Assembly: GCA_033283335.1 (NCBI GenBank) | Contig: JAWMQP010000004.1 | Location: 246,081-310,080, forward strand | Origin: Pseudomaricurvus sp033283335 | Lineage (GTDB): Bacteria; Pseudomonadota; Gammaproteobacteria; Pseudomonadales; Cellvibrionaceae | Length of the DNA stretch: 64,000 bases | Direction of reading: 5' to 3' | In this document: positions 17,219-26,420 of the stretch, in pieces | How positions within the stretch are numbered: the first letter of the stretch is position 1 | Layout: each line of letters starts with the position of its first letter | Translations under genes and position numbers: made by a program | Notes under the pieces: generated by a model | The model's input: only the letters and a program-made list of their open reading frames with translations | Database searches by the model: none | Told to the model about the DNA's origin: nothing

Positions 17219-17287
17219 GTCCGATGAATACTGTTTAAATACCATGATGTTTAAATCCAAGGCTGTTTTCGCCGCTGGAGATGATGA

Positions 17288-18370
17288 ATGTTCCTTTTAA
17301 CGGTCTACATCCTGGTGGCGATTGGCTTTTCCTTTCTCTGCTCGGTGGTGGAGGCTGTCCTGTTGAGTCTCACCAACGCTCAGGTGACGGTGATGGAGCG
17401 GGAGGGGCGTTATTCCGGCACCCTGTTGAAACAATTGAAAGCCGATGTCAGTCGACCGCTGGCAGCGGTACTCAGCCTCAATACCATCGCCCATACCATC
17501 GGTGCTGCGGGGGCAGGTGCCCAGGCTGCCAAGGTGTTTGGCAGTGCCTCGTTGGGGGTGGTGTCGGCCATTCTGACGTTGTTGATTCTGGTGTTTTCCG
17601 AAATCATCCCCAAAACCCTCGGCGCTCATTACGCCCGACAGCTGGCACCGGCCACTGCCTACATTCTCAAGTATCTGATTGTATTCATGCTGCCGTTTGT
17701 GTGGCTGTCGGAGTTTGTCACCCGTCACTTGAAATCGGACGAGGCGCTGGATCGTTTCAATCGGGATGAGCTGGCGGCCATGGCGGATCTGGGGTCGGAG
17801 CAGGGAGAGCTGGTGAAACAGGAAGCGGTGATTCTGAAGAACCTGCTGTTGCTGCGCGATATCACGGTGCGTGAAATTATGACGCCGCGCACGGTGTTGT
17901 TTACTCTGTCGGAAGAGATGACGGTGGAAGAGTTTTTCCACAAGCACGACCAGGAACCCTTTTCCCGCATTCCGGTGTATCAGGGGGATCCCGATAACAT
18001 CACCGGCTATGTCATCAAGTCGGATCTGTTGCTGGCCCAGGCGCGGGGTAACCACAGCAATTTACTGGGCAACTACAAGCGTACCTTGCCGGTGTTTATC
18101 AGCAGTGTGAGTATCCAGCATGTGTTTCATGAATTCGCCCAGCAGCGGGTTCACATCATGCTGATCGTTGATGAATACGGCAGTGTGCAGGGCATTATCA
18201 CCATGGAAGACATTATTGAAACCATACTCGGCCTGGAGATCATCGACGAAACCGACAAAACCACGGACATGCAGAAAGAGGCCAGTAAGTTAATGCGCAA
18301 AAAAGCCCGGCACCAGGGCCAGGCGTCCTCAACGGAAAAAGTTCAGCCGACCAACTCCAGTCAGTCCTAG
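17288..18370 (+). CDS. CNNM/HlyC-CorC family transporter-like protein (DUF21 + CBS pair)
   Basis: 360 residues. The N-terminal DUF21 membrane domain has several TM segments up to ~residue 140. Two CBS domains follow (IMTPRTVLFTL...; VDEYGSVQGIITMEDIIETILG) at about 195-320, then a charged tail. The family takes part in magnesium or cobalt efflux; substrate here is not shown by sequence. The C-terminal CorC_HlyC domain found in longer members is missing, so this is the short type. A GGAG lies seven bases before the ATG. Convergent with yheS. Confidence 0.9.
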   Translation: MFLLTVYILVAIGFSFLCSVVEAVLLSLTNAQVTVMEREGRYSGTLLKQLKADVSRPLAAVLSLNTIAHTIGAAGAGAQAAKVFGSASLGVVSAILTLLILVFSEIIPKTLGAHYARQLAPATAYILKYLIVFMLPFVWLSEFVTRHLKSDEALDRFNRDELAAMADLGSEQGELVKQEAVILKNLLLLRDITVREIMTPRTVLFTLSEEMTVEEFFHKHDQEPFSRIPVYQGDPDNITGYVIKSDLLLAQARGNHSNLLGNYKRTLPVFISSVSIQHVFHEFAQQRVHIMLIVDEYGSVQGIITMEDIIETILGLEIIDETDKTTDMQKEASKLMRKKARHQGQASSTEKVQPTNSSQS

Positions 18371-18403
18371 TTCTGTGAGCTGTATTTCACTTCATTAGTC
18401 CGG

Positions 18404-20302
18404 TTACATTTGGTTGAGCTGGGCTTCCAGGTTTTCGTACTCTTCACTCAAGGACATCCATTCCTCTTCCGCCGTGTCCAGCTTTTGCCGCAAGTCGCCC
18501 TGCTGTTTCAACAGCTGTTGCAGTTCGTCCCGGCGCTCCGCTTCATACAGGGTGGTATCGGCCAGTTGGTTGTCCAGGGCATCCAACTGAGTTTGCCACT
18601 TGTCCACCTGACGCTCGGCAGCCTGCACCTGTTTGCGCAACGGTTGCAATTGCTTGCGCTGGGCGGCGGCTTGCTGGCGCTGCTGTTTGCGATCCGGTTT
18701 ATTGGCGTCGGTGGGGCTGGCCGAACTGGTGTCCGTATCCCGTTGCGACAGCCACTGGTGATAGTCTTCCAGATCGCCGGCAAAGGGTTCCACGCGACCA
18801 TCGGCGACCAATAAAAAGTCATCGACGGTATTGCGCAACAGGTGACGATCGTGAGAGATCACCACCACCGCGCCGGGATAGGTTTGCAGGGCCAGCGTCA
18901 GGGCCTCGCGCATGTCAAGATCCAGGTGGTTGGTGGGCTCATCCAGCAGCAACAGGTTGGGCTTTTGCCAGGCGATCAGGGCCAGCGCCAGGCGGGCTTT
19001 TTCTCCACCGGAAAAATGGGTAATGGTTTCAAACGCGCGATCACCGTGAAAGCCAAAACCGCCAAGGAAGTTGCGCACCTCCTGTTCGCGGGCGGTGGGC
19101 GACAAGCGCTGGATGTGCAGGGCGGCACTGGCGTTCATGTCCAGCGCCTCCAGCTGGTGCTGGTTAAAGTAACCGATGGCCAGGTGTTCTCCGCAGGTGC
19201 GCTGCCCCAGTTGCAGCGGCAACTCGCCCACCAGGGTTTTGACCAGGGTTGATTTACCGGCGCCGTTTGGCCCCAGCAACCCCAGTCGGCTCTGGGCTTC
19301 AATACGCAGCTCGACACCGGACAGAATCGTCGTGTCGTCATAGCCCAGTTGCCCCTGGCTGAGATGCAACAGCGGGTGAGAGGTTTTGTCGGCACAGGGA
19401 ATCTGAAACTGAAACGGCGAGTCGACGTGGGCCGGGGCGATTTTTTCCAGCCGCTCAAGGGCTTTCAGGCGACTCTGGGCCTGTTTGGCTTTGGTGGCTT
19501 TGGCACGAAAGCGAGCGACAAACGATTCGATGTGGGCAATCTGTGCCTGCTGGCGTTCGAACATCTGCTGTTGCTGTGCCAACCGCTCACTGCGCTGACG
19601 TTCAAAGGCGGAGTAGTTGCCGCTGTAGAGGTTCAGTCGGGCGTGTTCGATGTGGACAATGTGTTTGACGGTGTTGTCGAGAAAATCCCGATCGTGGGAA
19701 ATAATCAACAGCGTGCCTTTGAATTGTTGCAGGCGTTGCTCCAGCCACCAGGTGGTGTCCAGATCCAAATGGTTGGTGGGCTCGTCGAGCAACAACAGAT
19801 CGGCCGGACACATCAGAGCCTGGGCCAGGTTCAGGCGAATGCGCCAGCCACCGGAAAAGTCACTCACCGGCCGGGTATCATCGCCGCGGGCAAAACCCAG
19901 TCCGTGTAACAGCGCCTGGGCGCGGGACTCGGCGGTGTAGCCATCGATGACTTCAAATTGTGCATAGAGCTTGGCCAGGCCCTCGCCGTCGTTGTGATCC
20001 TGGTTGTCAATGGCAGATTGCAGACGGCGAAACTCTCCGTCGCCGTCCAGCACATAGTCCAGAGCCGAACGATCGCTGTGGCTTACCTCCTGGGCCATGT
20101 GGGCAATGCGCCAGCTGGAAGGAATCTGGCAGTCACCCTGGTCCTGGTGGAGCTGGCCGCTGAGCAGTTTGAACAGGGTCGATTTGCCGGTGCCATTGGC
20201 GCCAATCAGGCCCACCTTGTGGCCATCATGCAGACGCAGATTGGCATTTTCCAGCAGAATTTTGCTGCCCCGTTGTAAGTTCAAGTCGTGTAATGTAATC
20301 AT
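18404..20302 (-). CDS. yheS: ABC-F ATPase YheS
   Basis: 632 residues without membrane segments. Two ABC modules are present: Walker A GANGTGKSTLF and GPNGAGKSTLV, signatures FSGGWRIRLNLAQAL and FSGGEKARLALALI, Walker B LLLLDEPTNHLDLD twice. The linker RFRAKATKAKQAQSRLKALERL is typical of ABC-F proteins, and the C-terminus is a charged coiled coil (~535-632). ABC-F proteins act on the ribosomal E site. The length and sequence best fit YheS rather than Uup or EttA. It is divergent from the TIGR02444 gene, as in pseudomonads. Confidence 0.94.
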   Translation of the reverse strand: MITLHDLNLQRGSKILLENANLRLHDGHKVGLIGANGTGKSTLFKLLSGQLHQDQGDCQIPSSWRIAHMAQEVSHSDRSALDYVLDGDGEFRRLQSAIDNQDHNDGEGLAKLYAQFEVIDGYTAESRAQALLHGLGFARGDDTRPVSDFSGGWRIRLNLAQALMCPADLLLLDEPTNHLDLDTTWWLEQRLQQFKGTLLIISHDRDFLDNTVKHIVHIEHARLNLYSGNYSAFERQRSERLAQQQQMFERQQAQIAHIESFVARFRAKATKAKQAQSRLKALERLEKIAPAHVDSPFQFQIPCADKTSHPLLHLSQGQLGYDDTTILSGVELRIEAQSRLGLLGPNGAGKSTLVKTLVGELPLQLGQRTCGEHLAIGYFNQHQLEALDMNASAALHIQRLSPTAREQEVRNFLGGFGFHGDRAFETITHFSGGEKARLALALIAWQKPNLLLLDEPTNHLDLDMREALTLALQTYPGAVVVISHDRHLLRNTVDDFLLVADGRVEPFAGDLEDYHQWLSQRDTDTSSASPTDANKPDRKQQRQQAAAQRKQLQPLRKQVQAAERQVDKWQTQLDALDNQLADTTLYEAERRDELQQLLKQQGDLRQKLDTAEEEWMSLSEEYENLEAQLNQM

Positions 20303-20348
20303 GGCGGCATTCTATCACCGCCCTTATCAGACACGATACCAATGGCTT

Positions 20349-20849
20349 ATGCGAATGACATCTGACAGCTCGTCACACGCTGCTGACGTCCCCCTGTGGG
20401 ACTTCAGTTTGTCGTTGTATGCCCAGCCAGGTATGGAAGCCCTGTGCCTGGCGTTGCAGGATCAGCAAAATATCAACGTTATTCTGTTGCTGTGGGCGCT
20501 GTGGCTGGATGAACAGGAGGTGCTGTATTCGCCAGGGCTGTGGTTGTCCGGCTACTCGGTCGCGGGTCAGTGGCAGCGCTGGCGGATAAAGCCGTTGCGA
20601 AGCTTGCGGCGAACGCTGCCGAAGCGCTGGCCGTGGCTCGGTCTGCGCCAGCGAGTAAAGCACGCCGAGCTGGATGCTGAACATCAGCTGTTGAACCGAT
20701 TGCAGGTCATGACCGAACGCGTTGGTCTGGCGAAGGAGCAAACGTCGTCCTTGGCCGAGCGTCATTGCTATACCGATCAGCTGTTGTCGGCCGGGGACCC
20801 ATGCCGGGATCAGTTACAGCGAATTGTGCGGCGCTGGCGAGGAGCATAA
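20349..20849 (+). CDS. TIGR02444 family protein (DUF2390)
   Basis: 166 residues from the first ATG after the yheS gene; another ATG lies six bases on. The frame stays open upstream into yheS but that part is antisense to it. The segment PLWDFSLSLYAQPGMEALCLALQDQQNINVILLLWALWL is the hallmark of the family, of unknown function, found next to algP and yheS in pseudomonads. No good ribosome-binding site is visible. Convergent with algP; shares its terminator. Confidence 0.85.
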   Translation: MRMTSDSSSHAADVPLWDFSLSLYAQPGMEALCLALQDQQNINVILLLWALWLDEQEVLYSPGLWLSGYSVAGQWQRWRIKPLRSLRRTLPKRWPWLGLRQRVKHAELDAEHQLLNRLQVMTERVGLAKEQTSSLAERHCYTDQLLSAGDPCRDQLQRIVRRWRGA

Positions 20850-20878
20850 AAAAACCGCCGGTAGACGGCGGTTTTTTC
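20849..20878. terminator. Bidirectional terminator between TIGR02444 gene and algP
   Basis: AAAAAAAACCGCCG-GTAGA-CGGCGGTTTTTT, a hairpin with A and T tracts on both sides between convergent genes. Confidence 0.92.
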
Positions 20879-20919
20879 AGGGGCCAGGCAGCCTTTTAAT
20901 GAGCGCACAAGTCGCTCAA

Positions 20920-22125
20920 TCAGTCATCACCAAACAGGCTCGGGCTGATGGGGGCCTGAGGCTCAGAAGGCTTTTTCTCTTCCGGCTTGTTCTCCACAGC
21001 GGGGCTGGGCGCCGGGGCGGCTACCGGTACCACCGGCGTAGGCTCGGGCTTGGTCTCCGGTTTGGCCACTGCCACAGGGGTGGGTTTCACTGGCGCGGTG
21101 TCAGTTGGTTGAGCTGCGCCATTCCCTTTGTGGCTGGTGGCAGCAGTGACCGCAGGTGTGGCACTGCTGACAGACACTTCAACGGCTTTTTCCGGCGCTG
21201 GCTTAGCAACGGCTTTCTTGACCGCAGCTTTTTTCACTGCGGCTTTTTTGGCGACGGCTTTTTTCACAGCCGCTTTCTTGACTGTGGTTTTAGCCGCGGC
21301 TGGGGTTTTGGCGGTTGTTTTTGCGCTAGCGGTGACTTTTTTCGCCGCGGCCTTCTTGGCTGGGGCTTTTTTGCTCACGGCTTTCTTGGCAACGGCGGCT
21401 TTCACTGGAGCTTTTTTCGCCGCAGCTTTCTTCACTGGAGCTTTTTTGGCAGCGGTTTTTTTAGCGGCAGCTTTCTTTACCGGTGCTTTTTTAACGGCGG
21501 CCTTGGCAACGGCCTTTTTCGCCGCGGCGGCTTTTTTCTTGGCGGCGGCAGCGGCTTTTTTCTCAGCAGCCTTGGCTTTTTTCGCTTCAGCCAGGGCTTT
21601 CTTTTTCGCGGCCAAAGCGGCTTTCTTCGCTGCCGCTTTGGCTTTTATGGCGTCGGCCTTGGCTTTTTTCTTGGCGGCTTCGGCGGCCTTTTTCTGCTCG
21701 GCAGCCGCTTTTTTGGCTGCAGCTTGTCGGAGCGCTTTCTCTACTTTACCGGTTTCACGGGCTACCAGGGCTTCCAGTTTCTGGGTTTCGGTCTGGGCTT
21801 TGAGTGCTAACTTGGCGTCCTGCAGAGTTTGCCCGCTCGCCTCGACTGCCTCTTTTTGAGTTTCCAATGCCGCTTTGGCTTTTTCAACCCGGGCTTTGTT
21901 GGCCGCTGTCGCGCGGGTTTTGGCTGCGGCTTGAGCGCTGGTTAATTTGCTTTTCAGGGCAGTCAGTTTTTTCTTGGTGGCGGTGTCGGCCTTGGTTGCC
22001 AGGTCGACGGCCTTTTTGAGATCAGTGGCTTGCTTGGCTCGAGCCTTGTCCAGTTGTAGTGTCAATTTAGCGATTTGCTGTTCCAGATCGACAACGGGAT
22101 CGACCACTTTTTTGCGAGCTGCCAT
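20920..22125 (-). CDS. algP: AlgP-like histone H1-type lysine/alanine-rich DNA-binding protein
   Basis: 401 residues. The N-terminal ~130 residues are a charged helical region beginning MAARKKVVDPVVDLEQQIAKLTLQLDKA. The middle (about 130-310) is a long Lys/Ala run of KKAAAKKAPVKKA-type repeats resembling eukaryotic histone H1 and P. aeruginosa AlgP (AlgR3), a regulator of the alginate gene algD. The C-terminus is Pro/Val/Glu-rich. Position next to yheS, FKBP and algQ genes supports the name although repeats alone would not. Low complexity makes length variable between strains. Confidence 0.87.
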   Translation of the reverse strand: MAARKKVVDPVVDLEQQIAKLTLQLDKARAKQATDLKKAVDLATKADTATKKKLTALKSKLTSAQAAAKTRATAANKARVEKAKAALETQKEAVEASGQTLQDAKLALKAQTETQKLEALVARETGKVEKALRQAAAKKAAAEQKKAAEAAKKKAKADAIKAKAAAKKAALAAKKKALAEAKKAKAAEKKAAAAAKKKAAAAKKAVAKAAVKKAPVKKAAAKKTAAKKAPVKKAAAKKAPVKAAVAKKAVSKKAPAKKAAAKKVTASAKTTAKTPAAAKTTVKKAAVKKAVAKKAAVKKAAVKKAVAKPAPEKAVEVSVSSATPAVTAATSHKGNGAAQPTDTAPVKPTPVAVAKPETKPEPTPVVPVAAPAPSPAVENKPEEKKPSEPQAPISPSLFGDD

Positions 22126-22517
22126 GAAAACTATCCTCTAAGAGTTTGTTCCAGGTTGAGTCAAGAGAAAACAACGGCGGGGATGATACCGACGTTTATT
22201 GAAGAATTGTATGCTTTGCACGGCATAACACCAGATTTTTTGCCAAAAATAGCACAAACTCAGCCGTCTGCAGATCGCAGTACGGATTGGCTTGTGCGAA
22301 TTGTCGCAACTGGCGAGAGTCGATCAGGTATGGGTGCATGAACAGGATAGAGTTAGTGGTTGGTGTTAGGGTACTATGAGCCCTCGCCATATTTGCCTGT
22401 GCGGTGTGGATGCTGGACAGGGATATGATTCTGGTAATGTGTGAACGGCTGGGTGAACCACTGTCGCAATCAGTGGTCTTAGACGCACGTTACCGCTCAC
22501 ACCTTTAGGAAAACATT
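22126..22517. other. Intergenic region between algP and the FKBP gene
   Basis: 392 bases holding the divergent promoters of algP and the FKBP gene. A short frame on the minus strand (described separately) is the only possible coding content. No clear hairpin terminator or repeat is visible. Confidence 0.4.
22196..22339 (-). CDS. Possible 47-residue protein, uncertain
   Basis: Minus-strand frame starting MHPYLIDSRQLRQFAQ with the protein-like run NPYCDLQTAEFVLFLAKN. It is not opposite any other gene. No ribosome-binding site is visible and the start is ambiguous (an ATG 17 codons earlier exists). I do not recognise a family. It may be real or chance. Confidence 0.25.
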   Translation of the reverse strand: MHPYLIDSRQLRQFAQANPYCDLQTAEFVLFLAKNLVLCRAKHTILQ

Positions 22518-23219
22518 ATGAACTTGAAAAAAATAATGCTGGGTTCCGCCGCCTCTGTGATGTTACTGGCGGGACAGGCAGTTATGGCCGACGACGATCT
22601 GAAAACCCTGACGGATCGTGTCAGCTATCTGTTTGGCTACAATGCCGGCATGCGCTTTCAGCAAGAGCAGATTGATATCAACGCCGAGGTCTTTGCCAAA
22701 GCCATGCAAGAGGCCCAAAAAGGTGATGCGGCTCGCATGAGTGAGGAAGACATGGCCTCCACCATGCGCGCATTCCAGGATTTGCAGCAGGCCAAGATGG
22801 CAGAGGTTGCCAAGGTTGTGGGTGAAGCCAACAAGAAAGAAGGTGACGCGTACCTGGCGGCCAACGCCAAGAAGGACGGTGTGAAAACCACAACCTCGGG
22901 CCTGCAATACAAAGTCATCAACAAGGGCAGTGGTGAGAAGCCGAGCAAGAACAGCCAGGTGTCCGTTCACTATCGCGGTACCCTGATTGACGGCACTGAA
23001 TTTGACAGTTCCTACAGCCGCGGTGAGCCGGCGGTATTTGGTGTGACCCAGGTGATCCCAGGTTGGACCGAGGTGTTGCAAATGATGCCAGAGGGTTCCA
23101 AGTGGGAAGTGGTGATTCCCTCCGAGCTGGCCTACGGTGCCGGCGGTGCGGGTGGCAAAATTGGTCCTAACGCGACCCTGGTGTTCGAGATTGAATTGCT
23201 GGATGCCAATGTGAATTGA
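22518..23219 (+). CDS. Periplasmic FKBP-type peptidyl-prolyl isomerase (Mip/FkpA-like)
   Basis: Catalyses cis-trans isomerisation of prolyl bonds in envelope proteins. 233 residues: signal peptide to about residue 24 (MLLAGQAVMA/D), an N-terminal helical dimerisation domain (25-115), and a C-terminal FKBP domain with TTSGLQYKVINKG, VSVHYRGTLIDGTEFDSSY and VIPSELAYGAGG. An AGGAAA site precedes the ATG. It occupies the conserved place between algP and algQ seen in P. aeruginosa. A strong terminator follows. Confidence 0.94.
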   Translation: MNLKKIMLGSAASVMLLAGQAVMADDDLKTLTDRVSYLFGYNAGMRFQQEQIDINAEVFAKAMQEAQKGDAARMSEEDMASTMRAFQDLQQAKMAEVAKVVGEANKKEGDAYLAANAKKDGVKTTTSGLQYKVINKGSGEKPSKNSQVSVHYRGTLIDGTEFDSSYSRGEPAVFGVTQVIPGWTEVLQMMPEGSKWEVVIPSELAYGAGGAGGKIGPNATLVFEIELLDANVN

Positions 23220-23260
23220 AACGCGAATAAAAGCGTGAATTGACGCCAGCGTGATGCTGG

Positions 23261-23297
23261 AAAAGGGGGGACGCAGTGACGACCCCCCTTTTTTTAT
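23261..23297 (+). terminator. Intrinsic terminator after the FKBP gene
   Basis: AAAAGGGGGG, a 12-base loop, then CCCCCC and seven T, between the FKBP gene and the convergent phzF gene. Confidence 0.9.
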
Positions 23298-23316
23298 CTC
23301 AAAGACAGATTTTCGT

Positions 23317-24135
23317 TCAAATACAGATTTGCCCTTCCAGGAAGCAGACAGCCTGCCCGCTCATAAAGACCCGCGATTCTTCCAGTCGACACTGCAGGTC
23401 GCCGCCGCGAGCGGAGATTTGACGGGCACTCAGCTCACGTTTGTTCAATTGCTCGGCCCAATAGGGAATCAGGGTGCAGTGCGCCGAACCGGTGACCGGG
23501 TCCTCGTCGATGCCCATGGTCGGAGTAAAGAAACGGGATACAAAATCCACCTTGTCACCGGGGGCGGAGACAATCACCGCCTGCTCGGTGACGGCTTGCA
23601 GGGCGCGAAAGTCCGGCTGCAATTGCGCCACATCGGACTCCTGCTCCAGCACCAGCAGCCAGTCGCGGGCCCGGCCGCAAAAACGCGGTGGGGCCACGCC
23701 GGCGCTATCAAAACCCAGAGCTTCAAGCAGGCCGGCAGGTGTGGGTGAGGGTTGCGCCGGCCGACTGGGAAAGTCCAGGGTCAGCATCCCATTGGCTTCC
23801 CGCGTCACCAGCAATATACCCGAGCGGCTTTGAAAACGTATCTGGGGCAGCTCAAAGCCCAGCTTTTCAAACAGCACAAAGGCACTGGCGAGGGTGGCGT
23901 GGCCGCACAAATCGATTTCACTGTCCGGGGTGAACCAGCGCAGCTGAAAATCCGCTGAGCCATCATCAAGCGGTTGGAAATAAGCCGTCTCCGATACATT
24001 GTTTTCCTGGGCGATCTTCAGCAGTGTGTCATCCGCGGGCCAGGCCTGGGACTTGGCCAGCGGGACAATGGCGGCGGGGTTGCCGCAAAAGAGTGTCTGG
24101 GTAAAGGCATCGACTTGATAAAGAGGCAGTTGCAT
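23317..24135 (-). CDS. PhzF family isomerase/epimerase-like protein
   Basis: 272 residues in the diaminopimelate-epimerase-like fold. It begins MQLPLYQVDAFTQTLFCGNPAAIVPL with the conserved Asn-Pro-Ala segment. The catalytic Glu region is NNVSETAYF, DLCGHATLASAFVLF follows, and GIDEDPVTGSAHC lies near the end. I took the start with GGAGAA five bases upstream; a second ATG five codons earlier is less well placed. The substrate of this member is unknown. It is divergent from a MocR-type regulator gene and may be its target; the pair sits inside the otherwise conserved algP-algQ block. Confidence 0.9.
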   Translation of the reverse strand: MQLPLYQVDAFTQTLFCGNPAAIVPLAKSQAWPADDTLLKIAQENNVSETAYFQPLDDGSADFQLRWFTPDSEIDLCGHATLASAFVLFEKLGFELPQIRFQSRSGILLVTREANGMLTLDFPSRPAQPSPTPAGLLEALGFDSAGVAPPRFCGRARDWLLVLEQESDVAQLQPDFRALQAVTEQAVIVSAPGDKVDFVSRFFTPTMGIDEDPVTGSAHCTLIPYWAEQLNKRELSARQISARGGDLQCRLEESRVFMSGQAVCFLEGQICI

Positions 24136-24207
24136 CAGTGTTCTCCGCACGGGCTGGTGGCATTCGTCATTGGCTTTTTACCGTTGGGTCAGTGTAGGTC
24201 GCAAGCA

Positions 24208-24251
24208 CCGGGCAATACAGATACAATTCCTACGAAAACCGGGCAGTACAG
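24208..24251 (+). promoter_or_regulatory. Direct repeats in the phzF/MocR divergent promoter
   Basis: CCGGGCAATACAG at 24208-24220 and CCGGGCAGTACAG at 24239-24251, identical at 12 of 13 positions and 31 bases apart, close to three helical turns. MocR-family regulators bind direct repeats in such intergenic regions, so this is a likely operator. Confidence 0.5.
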
Positions 24252-24295
24252 TTGTTTGGGCCAGGTCTCTGAACGCTCCCAGCGGATTCGCCACC

Positions 24296-25744
24296 ATGGA
24301 CAACGCACCAGTATCTCAACTTCCTGCGTCACAACCACCCCTCTACCAGACCCTGGCAGATGACCTCATGGCGCAGATTCTTCAAGGCGTCTACCGGCCG
24401 GGCGACAAGCTGCCCTCGGTCCGCCAGCTGGCACAGCAGCAGGCGGTGAGTGTTTCAACCGCAGTGAGTGCCTATCAACAGCTGGAATTAACCGGCCTCA
24501 TCAGTGCCCGCGAGAAATCCGGTATCTATGTGAATGCCTCGCCTCAGGGTGCAGCGGTGAGCACGCCGGCCATGTCGGCCGGTGGCCAGCCAACACAGTT
24601 GCAGATGAGCAATACCATCGCCCGCATCTTTGCCCACAACCGCGACCGCAGCCAGTTGCATTTTGACCTGGCCGTGCCGGCGGCGGAAATGCAGCCTGGG
24701 GCGCAGTTACGGGCGTCGGTCAACCGGGTATTACGGCAGTCGTTCAGCAACAGTCTGCAACTCATTCCCGCCCCCGGTGATCTGGAATTGCGACGCTTGA
24801 TAGCCCAGCGCATGAACGGCCGCGGCAGCCGCGTGCAGCCTGAGGACATCGTGTTGACCAACGGTTGCCAGGAAGCCTTGTTGGTCTCGATTCAGGCCCT
24901 GAGCTCGCCGGGTGATTTGGTGGCGGTTGAAACACCCTGCTATTACGGCTTTTTACAGGCGCTGGAAAGTCTGGGACTAAAAGCCATTGCCATTACCACG
25001 GATCCCGTGACCGGGCTGGATATGGAGTCGTTGGAGCTGGCGCTCAAGCGCTGGCCCATTCGCCTGTGCGTGTGTTCACCGACGTTGAGCAACCCCACGG
25101 GTGCCTGCCTGCCCGACAGCGCTCGTCGCCAACTGTTGCGGCTGGCCCACGACTACGATTTTCATCTGATTGAGGACGATATTTTTGGCGAGTTGTGCCA
25201 CCGGGACGATGGCAATATGCGACCGTTGCACGCCCTGGATCGTCACGGTCGAGTGATCTATTGCTCGTCATTTTCCAAATCCCTGTCACCGGGATTGCGT
25301 CTTGGCTGGGTGGCGGCGGGAGAGCAGCGCCTGCGGGTGATGGAACGCCAGCGGGCCACCACCACCGGCACGGCCTCGCTGACCCAGTTGCAAGTGCGCG
25401 ATTACCTCAAAAGTGGCCATTACGACAAGCACCTGCGGCGGGTACGGCGCCTGTATGAGGCGAATCTGCAGCGGGCCCTGGCGGTGATTGCCCGTGCCTT
25501 TCCGCCAGGCACACAGGCCACTCGCCCGAGCGGGGGCTTTGTGCTGTGGGTATCGCTGCCATCAGGTCACGATGCCATGCAACTGCTGGACCTGGCGCAG
25601 CGGCACCACATCGGGTTTGTACCGGGCGCTGTGTTTGCCCAGCAGGGGCTCGAGCACTGCCTGCGCCTCAGTGTGGCACAACCCTGGAGCCCCGCTCTGG
25701 AGGCCGGTTTGGTAACCCTCGGCCAGCTGGCCGGGAAAGGCTGA
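24296..25744 (+). CDS. MocR-family transcriptional regulator (GntR HTH fused to aminotransferase domain)
   Basis: 482 residues. An N-terminal GntR winged helix (about 17-83: LYQTLADDLMAQILQGVYRPGDKLPSVRQLA) is fused to a fold type I PLP domain. The PLP-binding lysine is Lys328 in SSFSKSLSPGLRLGW; NPTGACLP and the IEDDIFGEL aspartates are present. MocR proteins sense PLP or amino-acid derivatives and often regulate a divergent gene, here phzF. The frame stays open upstream, but the start at ATG 24296 gives the normal N-terminus. Weak ribosome-binding site. Confidence 0.9.
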   Translation: MDNAPVSQLPASQPPLYQTLADDLMAQILQGVYRPGDKLPSVRQLAQQQAVSVSTAVSAYQQLELTGLISAREKSGIYVNASPQGAAVSTPAMSAGGQPTQLQMSNTIARIFAHNRDRSQLHFDLAVPAAEMQPGAQLRASVNRVLRQSFSNSLQLIPAPGDLELRRLIAQRMNGRGSRVQPEDIVLTNGCQEALLVSIQALSSPGDLVAVETPCYYGFLQALESLGLKAIAITTDPVTGLDMESLELALKRWPIRLCVCSPTLSNPTGACLPDSARRQLLRLAHDYDFHLIEDDIFGELCHRDDGNMRPLHALDRHGRVIYCSSFSKSLSPGLRLGWVAAGEQRLRVMERQRATTTGTASLTQLQVRDYLKSGHYDKHLRRVRRLYEANLQRALAVIARAFPPGTQATRPSGGFVLWVSLPSGHDAMQLLDLAQRHHIGFVPGAVFAQQGLEHCLRLSVAQPWSPALEAGLVTLGQLAGKG

Positions 25745-25778
25745 TGGTAACAGAGGCGAAAGCGGGCCGGATCGCTGG

Positions 25779-26234
25779 TTAAGTCACCAGGTCCTTGTGG
25801 GCGGTGTGCAGCACTTCGATCATGCGATCTTCGGCTTCAAAGCGGGTGGCCAGGATTTCCCCGAGTCGGGACAGGTCGGCGTCGATGCTGTCGAGGTCAT
25901 CGGTCGCCAGGTACTTGTCGTTGAAGTCGAGGGCAAACTCAGTGGTTTCGTCAATGGTGCCAATCAGTTTGCCGGCTTCTCGCAGGGCGTCTTCATCGTC
26001 GAACTCACGCGCCTCTTTCACCAGCTGATCGTAGACTTCAAAATGGCCGGCAGAAACATAGTCCACCAGCAATTCACAAACGGCTTGCAGCGATTCGGGG
26101 GCACCGCTGCATTCGGTATCATCGGACAGGTCGCAATAGCGAACCAACAGCTCCTGACGCTCCTGTAACCAGCGATCAATGATGTTGCTGACTCCGCCCC
26201 AACGCTCTTTAGCCGATTTGCAATTTTCCAACAT
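25779..26234 (-). CDS. rsd: Anti-sigma-70 factor Rsd/AlgQ
   Basis: Binds sigma-70 and helps the switch to alternative sigma factors; in P. aeruginosa AlgQ affects alginate and siderophore genes. 151 residues from MLENCKSAKERWGGVSNIIDRWLQERQELLVRYCDL, closely like AlgQ. AAGGATG lies at good spacing before this ATG, which is why I reject an in-frame start 60 bases earlier. Its neighbours algP, FKBP and dsbB genes are those of P. aeruginosa. Confidence 0.94.
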   Translation of the reverse strand: MLENCKSAKERWGGVSNIIDRWLQERQELLVRYCDLSDDTECSGAPESLQAVCELLVDYVSAGHFEVYDQLVKEAREFDDEDALREAGKLIGTIDETTEFALDFNDKYLATDDLDSIDADLSRLGEILATRFEAEDRMIEVLHTAHKDLVT

Positions 26235-26385
26235 GCTTACATCCTTTTTTGTGGTCACGCCATGAGTTGCGGACATGCTGATTGTCAGCGACAAGATGAG
26301 TCACGATAGGGGATCTGGCGTTCCTCGGCAAGGGAATTGCGCGCCAGTCGACGGAAGGCTGATTCACGTCAAACATTTACCGATG

Positions 26386-26415
26386 TCGGCGAGCAAGCTG
26401 TGTGCTGCTCGCCGA
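26386..26415 (-). repeat. Perfect 10-base inverted repeat after lrgB
   Basis: TCGGCGAGCA and TGCTCGCCGA separated by 10 bases, five bases past the lrgB stop. There is no T tract, so it may pause or stabilise the transcript rather than terminate it. Confidence 0.45.
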
Positions 26416-26420
26416 GTGGA

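Noticed and set aside
20722..21859. Plus-strand frames of 243 and 362 codons across algP
   Set aside because: They are low-complexity complements of the Lys/Ala repeats; the minus-strand AlgP reading has the conserved N-terminus and neighbourhood.
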